Source: Lutibacter sp. Hel_I_33_5
Lineage (GTDB): Bacteria > Bacteroidota > Bacteroidia > Flavobacteriales > Flavobacteriaceae
Length of the DNA: 64,000 bases
NCBI RefSeq assembly: GCF_007827455.1
Contig: NZ_VISM01000001.1
Location: 1,899,501-1,963,500 of the forward strand
Direction: 5' to 3'
Shown here: positions 1 to 8,191 of the stretch, piece by piece
How the letters are laid out: the number at the start of each line of letters is the position of its first letter
Numbering within the stretch: position 1 is the first letter of the stretch
Program-made: the position numbers and the translations under genes
The notes under the pieces: generated by a model
Databases searched by the model: none
Told to the model about the DNA's origin: nothing
Seen by the model: only the letters and a program-made list of their open reading frames with translations

Positions 1-997
1 TGGATTGATAAACCATATCACTCAATATTTTAAAATTCAGAATTCAACAACTGTAAAAGGAGTTGGGGATGATGCTGCTGTAATTTCAGCAAAAGAAAAA
101 CAAACGTTAGTTACCACAGATTTATTAATTGAAGGCGTGCATTTTGATTTAAGTTATATGCCTTTAAAACATTTAGGTTATAAAGCTGTAATGGTTAATT
201 TATCTGATGTGTATGCGATGAACGGAACTGCAGAACAAATAACAGTTTCTATTGCGGTTTCTAATCGTTTTCCTTTAGAAGCAATTGAAGAATTGTATGC
301 AGGAATTCAATTAGCTTGTGACACGTATAAAGTTGATTTAATTGGTGGGGATACGACCTCTTCTACCAAAGGAATCTTAATTTCTGTTACTGCAATTGGT
401 TCGGCTAATAAAGAAGATATAGTATATAGAAATGGTGCAAAAGCAACCGATTTAATTGTTGTTTCTGGTGATTTAGGAGGTGCATATTTAGGGTTGCAGG
501 TTTTAGAACGAGAGAAACAAGTTTTTAATGTTGATCCAAACAATCAACCAGATTTAGATAATTACTCGTATTTGATTGAACGTCAGTTAAAACCAGAAGC
601 ACGTAAAGATATTTCGGGATTATTAAAAGAATTAGAAGTAAAACCAACTTCTATGATTGATATTTCTGATGGATTGTCTTCTGAGCTTTTTCATATTTGC
701 ACACAGAGTAAAGTAGGATGTAAAATTTATGAAGATAAATTACCTTTAGATCCGCAAGTAATTTCTACATGTGAAGAGTTTGAGTTAGATTCAACCATGG
801 TTGCATTAAGTGGTGGTGAAGATTATGAGTTGTTATTTACAGTGCCTATTTCTGATTTTGAAAAGATAAAAGCAAATCCAAATTTTTCTATTATTGGTCA
901 TATTACAGAAGAAAACCAAGGTTTAAATTTAGTCACCAGAGCTAGCCAAGAAATTGAACTAAAAGCACAAGGTTGGAATGCTTTGAAGGGTAAGTAA
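1..997 (+). CDS. thiL: Thiamine-monophosphate kinase, 5' end outside window
   Basis: Phosphorylates thiamine monophosphate to thiamine diphosphate with ATP, the last step of the salvage/de novo thiamine pathway, in the cytoplasm. The fragment shows the AIR-synthase/ThiL fold signatures: GVGDDAAVI near the N-terminus, TTDLLIEGVHFD, GGDTTSS, SGDLGGAYLGL, ISDGLSS and SGGEDYELL near the C-terminus. The frame stays open through base 2 and the first residues (G-L-I-N-H-I-T) match the interior of flavobacterial ThiL, which normally has some 15 to 20 residues before this. The apparent TTG at 5 is therefore not the start, and the true start lies left of the window. A weak hairpin follows, and the next gene is convergent. 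Confidence 0.93.
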   Translation, partial: GLINHITQYFKIQNSTTVKGVGDDAAVISAKEKQTLVTTDLLIEGVHFDLSYMPLKHLGYKAVMVNLSDVYAMNGTAEQITVSIAVSNRFPLEAIEELYAGIQLACDTYKVDLIGGDTTSSTKGILISVTAIGSANKEDIVYRNGAKATDLIVVSGDLGGAYLGLQVLEREKQVFNVDPNNQPDLDNYSYLIERQLKPEARKDISGLLKELEVKPTSMIDISDGLSSELFHICTQSKVGCKIYEDKLPLDPQVISTCEEFELDSTMVALSGGEDYELLFTVPISDFEKIKANPNFSIIGHITEENQGLNLVTRASQEIELKAQGWNALKGK

Positions 998-1008
998 AAC
1001 TATTTTGA

Positions 1009-1041
1009 AACTTCGTATAATGGAAGTTAGCTGTTTTTTTT
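1009..1041 (+). terminator. Weak hairpin terminator after thiL
   Basis: AACTTC (1009-1014) pairs with GAAGTT (1023-1028) around an 8-nt loop, followed five bases later by a run of eight T. The stem is only 6 bp, so this is a tentative terminator in the gap between convergent thiL and the hydrolase gene. Confidence 0.4.
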
Positions 1042-1054
1042 GAGAAAATCAAGT

Positions 1055-1840
1055 TTAACAACCCTTCACAAAATCAACTAAAGTAGCATTTAATTTTTCT
1101 TTATTCTCAACATGACTCATATGTCCATCTGGGAAAACAACAAATTCTGTGTTGGTCTCTTTTGCTTCTTTTAAAGATGTTTTATAGTCTAAAACTGGGT
1201 CTTTTTCGCCAATAATAAGTAGCTTTTTAAAATCGTTATTTTGTAATACACGATTTCTGTTTTTACGAATTCTCATGCCTTCATTTGCTGCAATATATCC
1301 TTGAAGTGGTGTTTTTAATGCCTCTTTTTTTACGAATGAAATTTCTGACTTAAAACGCTCTAAATTGCTTTGTCCAAATAAATTTGAAACGGATATTTTA
1401 ACCATACTTTCAAAATTAGTCTGAATCATTTTATTAGCACGTGAGCGTAGTTTTTTTCGTTCTTCATCATCATCATTAGAGGTCGAATTCATTAAACACA
1501 ACCCTTTTATTTTTTGTGGATTTTTTTCTGCGAAAGCTAACGCTACATAACCGCCCATAGAATGACCAATTACAATAAAACGCCTTAATCGTAAATGATT
1601 TAAAACGGCTTCTACAGCTTCTGCCATGGTTTCCATAGAATGGATATACCCTAAACATGCAGTTTTTCCATGTCCTAATAAATCGATGGCAATAATTCTA
1701 TTTCTTTTAGAAAGTTCAGGAATTATATCTTTCCACATAGTTGTGTTTTCTAAAAATCCATGGAGTAAAACTACGGCAGTTCCTTTACCAACATCAGAAA
1801 ATGATATTTTGGTGTTCTTAAAAAGAATAGAATTTTGCAT
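1055..1840 (-). CDS. Alpha/beta hydrolase
   Basis: A 261-residue soluble alpha/beta-hydrolase-fold enzyme, probably an esterase-type hydrolase of unknown substrate. Visible are the oxyanion HGF motif (27-29), the nucleophile elbow GHSMG with Ser94, an acidic residue at Asp214 (GEKDPVL) and a C-terminal His at 240 or 243 completing the triad. I chose the ATG at 1840. The frame can be opened 43 residues upstream, but that extension runs into the divergent brnQ and is low complexity. A promoter-like TATTTTTG (minus strand, 1852-1845) ends only 4 nt before this ATG, so the mRNA may be almost leaderless. Family is clear, substrate is not. Confidence 0.85.
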   Translation of the reverse strand: MQNSILFKNTKISFSDVGKGTAVVLLHGFLENTTMWKDIIPELSKRNRIIAIDLLGHGKTACLGYIHSMETMAEAVEAVLNHLRLRRFIVIGHSMGGYVALAFAEKNPQKIKGLCLMNSTSNDDDEERKKLRSRANKMIQTNFESMVKISVSNLFGQSNLERFKSEISFVKKEALKTPLQGYIAANEGMRIRKNRNRVLQNNDFKKLLIIGEKDPVLDYKTSLKEAKETNTEFVVFPDGHMSHVENKEKLNATLVDFVKGC

Positions 1841-1844
1841 CAAA

Positions 1845-1852
1845 CAAAAATA
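1845..1852 (-). promoter_or_regulatory. -7 box of the hydrolase gene
   Basis: Minus-strand TATTTTTG matches the Bacteroidetes -7 consensus TAnnTTTG exactly and ends 4 nt before the hydrolase ATG. No convincing TTG at -33 was seen. Confidence 0.45.
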
Positions 1853-1884
1853 TGTATATTTCAAGAATAAAAATCTACTAAAAG

Positions 1885-3168
1885 ATGAACAAAACAAAAG
1901 AAATTTGGATTGCTGGTTTTGCGTTATTTTCACTTTTTTTTGGTGCAGGAAACTTATTGTTACCACCACTTTTAGGTTACAACGCAGGTAATAATTGGTT
2001 TTGGGTAACCATTGGTTTTATGATTACCGCTGTTGTAATTCCTATTATCGGAATTATGGCGCATGCTAAATTACAAGGTACTTTATACGATTTTGGTAAA
2101 AAAGTTTCACCGACTTTTAGTTTAATTTATTGTGTTATAGTGTACATTATTTCTATAGCTATTCCATCACCAAGAACAGCATCTGCAACTCATGAAATAG
2201 CTATTCATCCAATTTTTGGTACAAGTCCACTTTTAACAAGTTGCGTTTATTTTGCTTTGGTATTGGTTTTTGTTTTAAATCGTTCTAAAATTTTAAATTT
2301 AATAGGTAAATACCTAACACCTTTTATTGTAATTATTTTGGTATTAGTTATTGGTATTGGATTGTTTTCTTCTGATATGATTATGAACCCAAGTAAATTT
2401 ACAACACCAATTGTAGATGGTATCTTAGAAGGTTATCAAACTTTTGATGCAATAGGAGCAGTTGTAGTTGGGGGTGTAGTAATTATTTCTTTAAACTTAA
2501 AAGGACTAAATTCTTTTGATGAAAAAAAGGAATTGATAAAAAAAGCAGGAATCATTGCAGGTTCAGGACTCTTTATTATTTATGCAGGTTTAATAGCTGT
2601 AGGAGCATTTTATGGGTCAGAAGTTTTTGTAGATGGCTCTTTATCTAATGATATGCAAAGAGCTAATTTATTAAGAGGAATAAGTAAATCTACCTTAGGA
2701 AATATTGGAAATGTGTTTTTAAGCACATTAATTGCTTTAGCATGTTTTACTACTGCTGTTGGAATTATTACAGGAACAGCAGATTATTTTAAAGGATTAT
2801 TTAAAGACTCGCAAAAAGCGTATATATCTACAGCAATTGTAGGTTGTTTAATCGGAATTTTAGTTGGACAAATGGATTTTCATTCTATTATTGTAATTGC
2901 ATTGCCGGTGCTAATGTTTATTTATCCAATAACAATTGTGTTGATTTTATTAAATATTCTACCTGATAAATATGCTTCTAAATCAGTTTTTAGAACTGTA
3001 GTTTTGGTGACGTTTATTTTTAGTATTCCAGATTTTTTAGGTTTTATCATTCCAAGAGAAAATTTAATGGGTATAAAAAACATGATTCCGTTAGCAAACC
3101 AAAGTTTAGGTTGGGTGATTCCTGCAATAATAACCTTTATTGGTTTGAATCTTAAGAAGTTTCGCTAA
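1885..3168 (+). CDS. brnQ: Branched-chain amino acid:cation symporter BrnQ
   Basis: A 427-residue integral membrane carrier of the LIVCS family, importing leucine, isoleucine and valine with Na+ or H+. The N-terminal signature FALFSLFFGAGNLLLPP is typical of BrnQ, followed by about 12 hydrophobic segments and the motif SPRTASATHEIA around residue 90. The length is normal for the family. The ATG at 1885 lies 44 bp from the divergent hydrolase start. A candidate promoter is TTG (1835-1837), 18 nt, TATATTTC (1856-1863). It is not obviously linked to its neighbours. Confidence 0.92.
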   Translation: MNKTKEIWIAGFALFSLFFGAGNLLLPPLLGYNAGNNWFWVTIGFMITAVVIPIIGIMAHAKLQGTLYDFGKKVSPTFSLIYCVIVYIISIAIPSPRTASATHEIAIHPIFGTSPLLTSCVYFALVLVFVLNRSKILNLIGKYLTPFIVIILVLVIGIGLFSSDMIMNPSKFTTPIVDGILEGYQTFDAIGAVVVGGVVIISLNLKGLNSFDEKKELIKKAGIIAGSGLFIIYAGLIAVGAFYGSEVFVDGSLSNDMQRANLLRGISKSTLGNIGNVFLSTLIALACFTTAVGIITGTADYFKGLFKDSQKAYISTAIVGCLIGILVGQMDFHSIIVIALPVLMFIYPITIVLILLNILPDKYASKSVFRTVVLVTFIFSIPDFLGFIIPRENLMGIKNMIPLANQSLGWVIPAIITFIGLNLKKFR

Positions 3169-3240
3169 CTTTTGAATTAAGAATTAATATGAGTAAAGTT
3201 TACTACTATTTTTACGACTACTTTTTTGTAACAAACAAAA

Positions 3241-4080
3241 ATGGCAATAGAAGACATTACAAAATATTCTTTTAAAAACACTTTTTCTTTAAGTACAGTT
3301 CAGTTTGATAAAGCTTGTACAATAGATCATCAAGAACAAATAGATGCCTATTCTATTTATTGGATTCAAGAAGGAAAAGGAACCTATAATATCGATTTTG
3401 AAAGTTATACTTTTGACGATAATGTGTTGTTTTTCTTATCACCAGGACAAGTATTTTCTGTAGATTCTGAAAAAATAAAAACTGCTTATAAATTGAGTTT
3501 TGTACGTGATTTTTATTGCATTCAAACCCATGATAAAGAAGTGGCATGTAATGGTGTTTTGTTTAATAATATTTATGAAACTCCGTTTGTAAAACCTTGT
3601 GCAAAAGACACCGAAAAACTCAACTTTATATTAGAAAGTTTAATTGAGGAATTTCAGCAAAATGAAACTGCGCAATATGATATGTTGCAATCTTATTTAA
3701 AACAATTTATTATTCATGCTGTGCGTGTGCAAAAAGAAAACCATGTTCTTAAAGAAGATACAGAAACACGTTTATTTAAAGACTTTAGTTTGTTGGTAGA
3801 GCAGAACTTTAAAAAACTTCATTCTGTTACTGAATATGCAAATAGATTAGGAGTTTCACCAAAATCGATCTCTAAACATTTTCAAAAATTAGGCACAAAA
3901 ACGCCATTAGAATTTATTAAAAACCGTATTTTATTAGAAGCAAAACGTCAACTTGTTTACACAAATAAAACCGTAAAAGAAATTGCTTTTGAGCTTGGTT
4001 TTAATGATCCAGCTTACTTTACACGCTTCTTTACCAAGGCAATATCTAAATCTCCACTTCAGTTTAAAAAAGAATATTAG
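3241..4080 (+). CDS. AraC-family transcriptional regulator
   Basis: A 279-residue DNA-binding regulator. Residues 1 to about 170 form a cupin-like sensor domain (IYWIQEGKGTYNIDF, FFLSPGQVF) as in AraC ligand-binding domains. Residues about 180-279 hold two helix-turn-helix units (YANRLGVSPKSISKHFQKLG and then EIAFELGFNDPAYFTRFFTK), the second being the characteristic AraC signature. It precedes a DUF4386 membrane protein on the same strand with a 70-bp gap, which could be a target. The ligand is unknown. Confidence 0.9.
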   Translation: MAIEDITKYSFKNTFSLSTVQFDKACTIDHQEQIDAYSIYWIQEGKGTYNIDFESYTFDDNVLFFLSPGQVFSVDSEKIKTAYKLSFVRDFYCIQTHDKEVACNGVLFNNIYETPFVKPCAKDTEKLNFILESLIEEFQQNETAQYDMLQSYLKQFIIHAVRVQKENHVLKEDTETRLFKDFSLLVEQNFKKLHSVTEYANRLGVSPKSISKHFQKLGTKTPLEFIKNRILLEAKRQLVYTNKTVKEIAFELGFNDPAYFTRFFTKAISKSPLQFKKEY

Positions 4081-4150
4081 TATCTTGTAGGCAACTATTT
4101 TAAAGACAATTACGTCTTACTATTAATTGCTAACCAATTAAACATATACT

Positions 4151-4822
4151 ATGAATTCAAACAAAAAAACAGGAAGAATTGCAGGTGCTTTGTTATTATT
4201 TACCTTTATTTCTGGGGTTATTATTTTTCAAGTTTTACAAAGCTCTGTACTCTCATCAAAAGATTTTTCCGGCATAGCTTTAAACAATGAAAACAATTTA
4301 ATACTATCAACAATTTTGGGAACTTTTAGCGGAATTGCCTCAATAATTGTATCCATTTTATTATTACCAATTTTTAAAAAACAGCATTATAATTTAGCAT
4401 TTTTATACGTCGCTTTTTGTATCGTTAATTTTGTGGCGATAATGATAGATAATCATAATGTTTTAGAGATGTTAGAATTCAGTAAAGCTTTTGCACAAAA
4501 CGCTAACGAAGCTTCGAATTCGCTAAATATTATGAAAACTGTACTTTCTGAGAAACATTTATGGACACATTATTTTTACCTTCTAATTTCTACTTTTCCA
4601 GTATTTGTATTGTATTATACATTGTTCGTTTCTAAATTAGTCCCAAAAATTTTATCTGTCTTTGGTCTTATTGCTGTTTTATTAATGTTTATTCAAATAA
4701 CGGCTACAATTTTTGGTAAAAATGTTAGTGGAAATATAATGCTACCAATGGCATTAATTCAATTAGTTTTTCCAATTTGGTTAATTATTAAAGGATTAAA
4801 AGCAGCTACTAGTACAGAATAA
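4151..4822 (+). CDS. DUF4386-family membrane protein
   Basis: A 223-residue protein with about six hydrophobic segments: residues 9-28, 48-75, 80-98, 135-158, 165-185 and 190-215. The opening NKKTGRIAGALLLFTFISG and the overall pattern match DUF4386, a family of unknown function often next to regulators. The preceding gene is an AraC regulator in the same direction. A strong terminator follows directly, ending this unit. Confidence 0.78.
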   Translation: MNSNKKTGRIAGALLLFTFISGVIIFQVLQSSVLSSKDFSGIALNNENNLILSTILGTFSGIASIIVSILLLPIFKKQHYNLAFLYVAFCIVNFVAIMIDNHNVLEMLEFSKAFAQNANEASNSLNIMKTVLSEKHLWTHYFYLLISTFPVFVLYYTLFVSKLVPKILSVFGLIAVLLMFIQITATIFGKNVSGNIMLPMALIQLVFPIWLIIKGLKAATSTE

Positions 4823-4847
4823 CTTAATCTTACTTTTAAATAATAAT

Positions 4848-4880
4848 AACCCATTTGTTACTCAAATGGGTTTCTTTTTT
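4848..4880 (+). terminator. Rho-independent terminator
   Basis: A 10-bp perfect stem, AACCCATTTG (4848-4857) with CAAATGGGTT (4863-4872), a 5-nt loop and a T-rich tail. It ends the DUF4386 transcript. Confidence 0.88.
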
Positions 4881-4977
4881 CTTCATTTTTTCTATCGTCC
4901 AAATCAAAGGAACTTTTGTCCATTTTTAAAGGTTGATTTGGGTCGCATCTTTGTATCAGAATTAAAAACAACCGATT

Positions 4978-5082
4978 ATGAGAGCAACAGAAAATACACA
5001 ATGCCCTAACTGTTGGGGATATCAAACTTATGATGAGCAAAACCCAGAACAACAACTTTGTGAATGCAAAACAGAAAAATAA
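4978..5082 (+). CDS. 34-residue zinc-ribbon-like microprotein
   Basis: A short ORF, ATG at 4978 to TAA at 5080-5082. It carries a CPNC knuckle (Cys9, Cys12) and a second pair CEC (Cys28, Cys30), so four cysteines that could bind one zinc, with a WGYQ motif after the first pair. It lies 31 bp upstream of the AhpD-like gene in the same direction, after a strong terminator, so it probably opens that transcription unit. I recall similar CPNCWGYQ microproteins in flavobacteria but cannot name the family. The function is unknown. A gene is likelier than chance because the spacing is operon-like and all four cysteines are arranged in pairs. Confidence 0.68.
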   Translation: MRATENTQCPNCWGYQTYDEQNPEQQLCECKTEK

Positions 5083-5113
5083 TTAATAATAAAATAAATT
5101 TAAAATAGAAATT

Positions 5114-5662
5114 ATGAGCACATTTAATGTACCAACAAAAAACGAAGTATCAGAAAATAATCAAGCAATTTTTAATCAATTAGAAAAAGGACTAGGATTT
5201 GTACCTAACTTATATGCCTCTTTTGCACATAGCGAAACTGCATTAGGTAACTTTTTAGCATTCGGGAATGCTATAACAAGTTTTTCAGCCAAAGAAAAAG
5301 AAGTAATTAATTTAGCGGTAAGTCAAGTAAATGAATGTGTATACTGTTTATCTGCACACACTGCTATTGGTAAAATGAATGGTTTTACAGAAGATGAAAT
5401 TTTAGAATTAAGAACAGGAGAAGCTTCTTTTGATTCGAAATTAGATGCATTAGCAAAATTTGCTAGAAGTGTTGCAATTAATAGAGGTGCAGCAACCCAA
5501 GAATCAATTGAAAACTTTTATAACGCTGGATATACCAAAGGAAGTTTAGCAGATGCAATTTTACTAATTGGTGAAATTACAATTACAAACTACTTCCACA
5601 GAACAACAGAAGTTCCTGTAGATTTTCCAGTAGCACAAACTTTAGAAATAGTAACAGCATAA
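5114..5662 (+). CDS. AhpD-like carboxymuconolactone decarboxylase-family protein
   Basis: A 182-residue cytoplasmic protein of the AhpD/CMD fold, peroxidase-related subtype. The redox signature ECVYCLSAH gives Glu74, Cys75, Cys78 and His82, the same E-C-x-x-C-x-x-x-H arrangement that acts as proton relay and thiol pair in AhpD. It probably reduces peroxides or serves as a disulfide reductase. No AhpC lies nearby, so the electron partner is unknown. It follows the zinc-ribbon microprotein and precedes a secreted cupredoxin-like gene, which may make this a small stress-related operon. Confidence 0.85.
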   Translation: MSTFNVPTKNEVSENNQAIFNQLEKGLGFVPNLYASFAHSETALGNFLAFGNAITSFSAKEKEVINLAVSQVNECVYCLSAHTAIGKMNGFTEDEILELRTGEASFDSKLDALAKFARSVAINRGAATQESIENFYNAGYTKGSLADAILLIGEITITNYFHRTTEVPVDFPVAQTLEIVTA

Positions 5663-5693
5663 TTATAAACAAATAGTTAAAACAATAGAAAAG

Positions 5694-6083
5694 ATGAAAA
5701 AAGTAATCGCAATTTTAGTAGTAGTATTAGGTTTTGCATTTAACACAAATGCACAAGACAAAATGATGAAAAAAGAAACAGTAAAAACAGTTTCTTTAGA
5801 GCAAACAAAAGGTGAGTTTACACAGAAACAAATTACGTTATCAGAAGGAACTTATGTTTTTGAAGTGTCAAATAACGATGCAGCTCCACAAGTAGGATTG
5901 GTTTTAATTGAAGATGGAAAAGATGGTTCTAAACCAGAAAATCATATAAAGAACGCTTACGTTTCTAAAATGGTTAAGCATGGTAAAAAAGAATCTTCTA
6001 AGAAAGTAACGCTTAAAAAAGGAACGTATAAATACTTTTGTCCTTTTAATAAGACTCCTCAATATACTTTAGTTGTAAAGTAA
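5694..6083 (+). CDS. Small secreted protein, possibly cupredoxin-like
   Basis: A 129-residue exported protein. Residues 1-20 are a clear signal peptide (MKKVIAILVVVLGFAFNTNA, cleavage before QD). The mature part reads like a small beta-sandwich (EGTYVFEVSNNDAAPQVGLVL ... KKGTYKYFCPFNKTPQYTLVVK). The order of strands and the late Cys (YFCPFN) resemble plastocyanin-like cupredoxins, but the His that normally follows the Cys is absent, so copper binding is doubtful. It lies 31 bp after the AhpD-like gene and ends before a strong bidirectional terminator. Confidence 0.72.
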   Translation: MKKVIAILVVVLGFAFNTNAQDKMMKKETVKTVSLEQTKGEFTQKQITLSEGTYVFEVSNNDAAPQVGLVLIEDGKDGSKPENHIKNAYVSKMVKHGKKESSKKVTLKKGTYKYFCPFNKTPQYTLVVK

Positions 6084-6161
6084 TCGTTATATTGGCATAG
6101 TCTTTGAAATAAAGGCTATAATGTTAAGTAAGTATTTGTGGGGACAATTTCTCTTAACTAG

Positions 6162-6192
6162 AAAAAAAGCTTGCCAACTGGCAAGCTTTTTC
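6162..6192. terminator. Bidirectional terminator
   Basis: A GCTTGCCA/TGGCAAGC palindrome flanked by an A run on the left and a T run on the right, between convergent genes ending at 6083 and 6216. It can serve both strands. Confidence 0.85.
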
Positions 6193-6215
6193 ATTTTTAA
6201 ATATGGTAGTTTTTT

Positions 6216-6833
6216 TTAGATTTGAGTGTTTACAATAGGGTTTAAAATTTCAGCGATAAATTGATACCCTTTTTCGTTAGGATGAACACCGTCATGAGAA
6301 AGAAAAACTTCTTTATTTTTTATAAATTTTTTATGTAAATCAACATACTGTAAATTGTATTTTAACGCAATTTTTTGAAGACATACATTATATTTTATTA
6401 CATCAGAACTTACTCTTGTTTTTCCAGGTTCCAATTGAATTCCGTCTATAGCATCAGAAATAGGTAAGATACTTAAGAGAATAATTTTTTGAGTTGTTTT
6501 TTTTGCAAGTTGAATTCCTTTTTCAATATTGTTTTCAAAAATTGAAAGAGGAACAACAAAGTTAGTATCAACAATTGCTAAATCGTTGGCACCATATCCT
6601 ATAAAAATAATGTTGTTTTCTGGTGATTTTCTAGCATCAGTTTCTACTTCAATTCTTTTTAAGAGACCATGAGTAGTTTCCCCGCCAATTCCTAAATTAA
6701 AGATTTTTACTTGCGGATTTCCAGTATTAAATTCTTTAAAATAAGTTCTTTTTAAGATATCTACCCAACCTCCAAAAACAGAATCATTTTCGCCTAAAGT
6801 AATGCTGTCACCAAAAAAGAAACATGATGTCAT
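6216..6833 (-). CDS. SGNH/GDSL-family hydrolase
   Basis: A 205-residue esterase/lipase of the SGNH fold. The four blocks are visible: GDSITLG with the nucleophile Ser10, GIGGETT (block II Gly), GYGAND (block III Asn) and DGVHPNEKG near residue 180 with the catalytic Asp/His pair. There is no signal peptide, so it is probably cytoplasmic, as in TesA-like or acyl-esterase relatives. It lies 8 bp downstream of pepP on the same strand, likely co-transcribed. The substrate is unknown. Confidence 0.88.
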   Translation of the reverse strand: MTSCFFFGDSITLGENDSVFGGWVDILKRTYFKEFNTGNPQVKIFNLGIGGETTHGLLKRIEVETDARKSPENNIIFIGYGANDLAIVDTNFVVPLSIFENNIEKGIQLAKKTTQKIILLSILPISDAIDGIQLEPGKTRVSSDVIKYNVCLQKIALKYNLQYVDLHKKFIKNKEVFLSHDGVHPNEKGYQFIAEILNPIVNTQI

Positions 6834-6841
6834 AAAGAAAA

Positions 6842-8134
6842 TTATTTATTCATTAAATCTTCAATTTCATCTGCTTCTATAGGAATATTGCGCATTAAGT
6901 TAAAAGGTTCTCCAGTTTCTTGAATCACAACATCATCTTCTAAACGGATACCAAAACCTTCATCAGGAATGTAAATTCCAGGTTCAACTGTAAAAACCAT
7001 ATTGGCTTGCATTGGCTCGTGCAACAAACCATAATCATGCGTATCTAATCCCATATGATGACTTGTACCATGCATAAAATATTTTTTATACGCTGGCCAA
7101 TCTTTATCTTCATTTTGCACATCAACTTTACTCAATAAGTTTAAATCAATTAATTCTGATGTCATTATTTTACCAACTTCTTTATGATATTCAGCCCAAT
7201 CTGCACCAGGAACTAACATTTTTGTCGCTTCTTTTTTTACACGATTTACAGCATTATAAACAGCTTTTTGTCTATCAGAAAAACGACCAGAAACTGGAAT
7301 TGTTCGTGTCATATCCGAAGAATAATTTGCATATTCTGCACCAACATCCAACAACATTAAATCGCCAGCTTTACACTCTTGATTATTCTCTATATAATGT
7401 AATACGTTAGCGTTATTTCCACTAGCAACAATTGGTGTGTATGCAAACTTTTTAGAACGATTTCTTAAAAATTCATGCATAAACTCAGCCTCAATTTCAT
7501 ATTCCCTAACACCAGGTTTTGTAAACCCTAAAATTCTTCTAAACCCTTTTTCAGTAATATCACAGGCTTGTTGAATTAAATCAATTTCTATCGCGTCTTT
7601 TACAGATCGTAATCGCTGTAAAATAGGATTGCTTTTAGCCACTGCATGCGCAGGATATTTAGCTAATAACCATTTATTAAAACGATCTTCACGTGTTTCG
7701 GTTTCTACATTTGCACGATAATGTTCGTTGGTATTTATATAAACTGTTTCAGCTTGGGTCATGATTTCAAAAATCACTTTTTCCATATCTTGCAGCCAAT
7801 ACACGGTTTTTACTCCGCTTGTAGCTAAAGCAGCTTCTTTGGTTAGTTTTTCGCCTTCCCAAACCGCAATATGCTCATTGGTCTCCTTTAAAAATAATAT
7901 TTCTTTATGATGTTCTCTCGGACAATCTGGAAACAAAACCAACACACTTTCTTCTTGATCTACGCCAGATAAGTAGAAGATATCTCTATTTTGTTCAAAA
8001 GGCATGGTGCTATCTGCACTGATTGGATAAATATCGTTAGAATTAAAAAAAGCAAGACTATTTGGCTTCATTTTAGAAGCAAAGTTTGCTCTGTTTTTAA
8101 TAAATAATTGCGAATTAATTTTGTCGTATTTCAT
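6842..8134 (-). CDS. pepP: Xaa-Pro aminopeptidase (M24B)
   Basis: A 430-residue cytoplasmic metallopeptidase removing N-terminal residues before proline. The N-terminal creatinase domain is followed by a pita-bread domain with the dinuclear metal ligands: LLDVGAEYANYSSDMTRT (two Asp), MHGTSHHMGLDTHD (His), FTVEPGIYI (Glu) and IRLEDDVVI (Glu). I placed the start at the ATG at 8134; an in-frame extension of eight residues upstream looks spurious. It is followed at 8 bp by the SGNH hydrolase. Confidence 0.92.
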   Translation of the reverse strand: MKYDKINSQLFIKNRANFASKMKPNSLAFFNSNDIYPISADSTMPFEQNRDIFYLSGVDQEESVLVLFPDCPREHHKEILFLKETNEHIAVWEGEKLTKEAALATSGVKTVYWLQDMEKVIFEIMTQAETVYINTNEHYRANVETETREDRFNKWLLAKYPAHAVAKSNPILQRLRSVKDAIEIDLIQQACDITEKGFRRILGFTKPGVREYEIEAEFMHEFLRNRSKKFAYTPIVASGNNANVLHYIENNQECKAGDLMLLDVGAEYANYSSDMTRTIPVSGRFSDRQKAVYNAVNRVKKEATKMLVPGADWAEYHKEVGKIMTSELIDLNLLSKVDVQNEDKDWPAYKKYFMHGTSHHMGLDTHDYGLLHEPMQANMVFTVEPGIYIPDEGFGIRLEDDVVIQETGEPFNLMRNIPIEADEIEDLMNK

Positions 8135-8191
8135 GAAGAAAAATTTAGAATAAGACAAATGTACTAATATAATCTTCTAAAAAAAAGACAC

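Noticed and set aside
1841..1969. N-terminal extension of the alpha/beta hydrolase to 304 residues
   Set aside because: The added 43 residues read through the divergent brnQ start, and resemble no hydrolase N-terminus.
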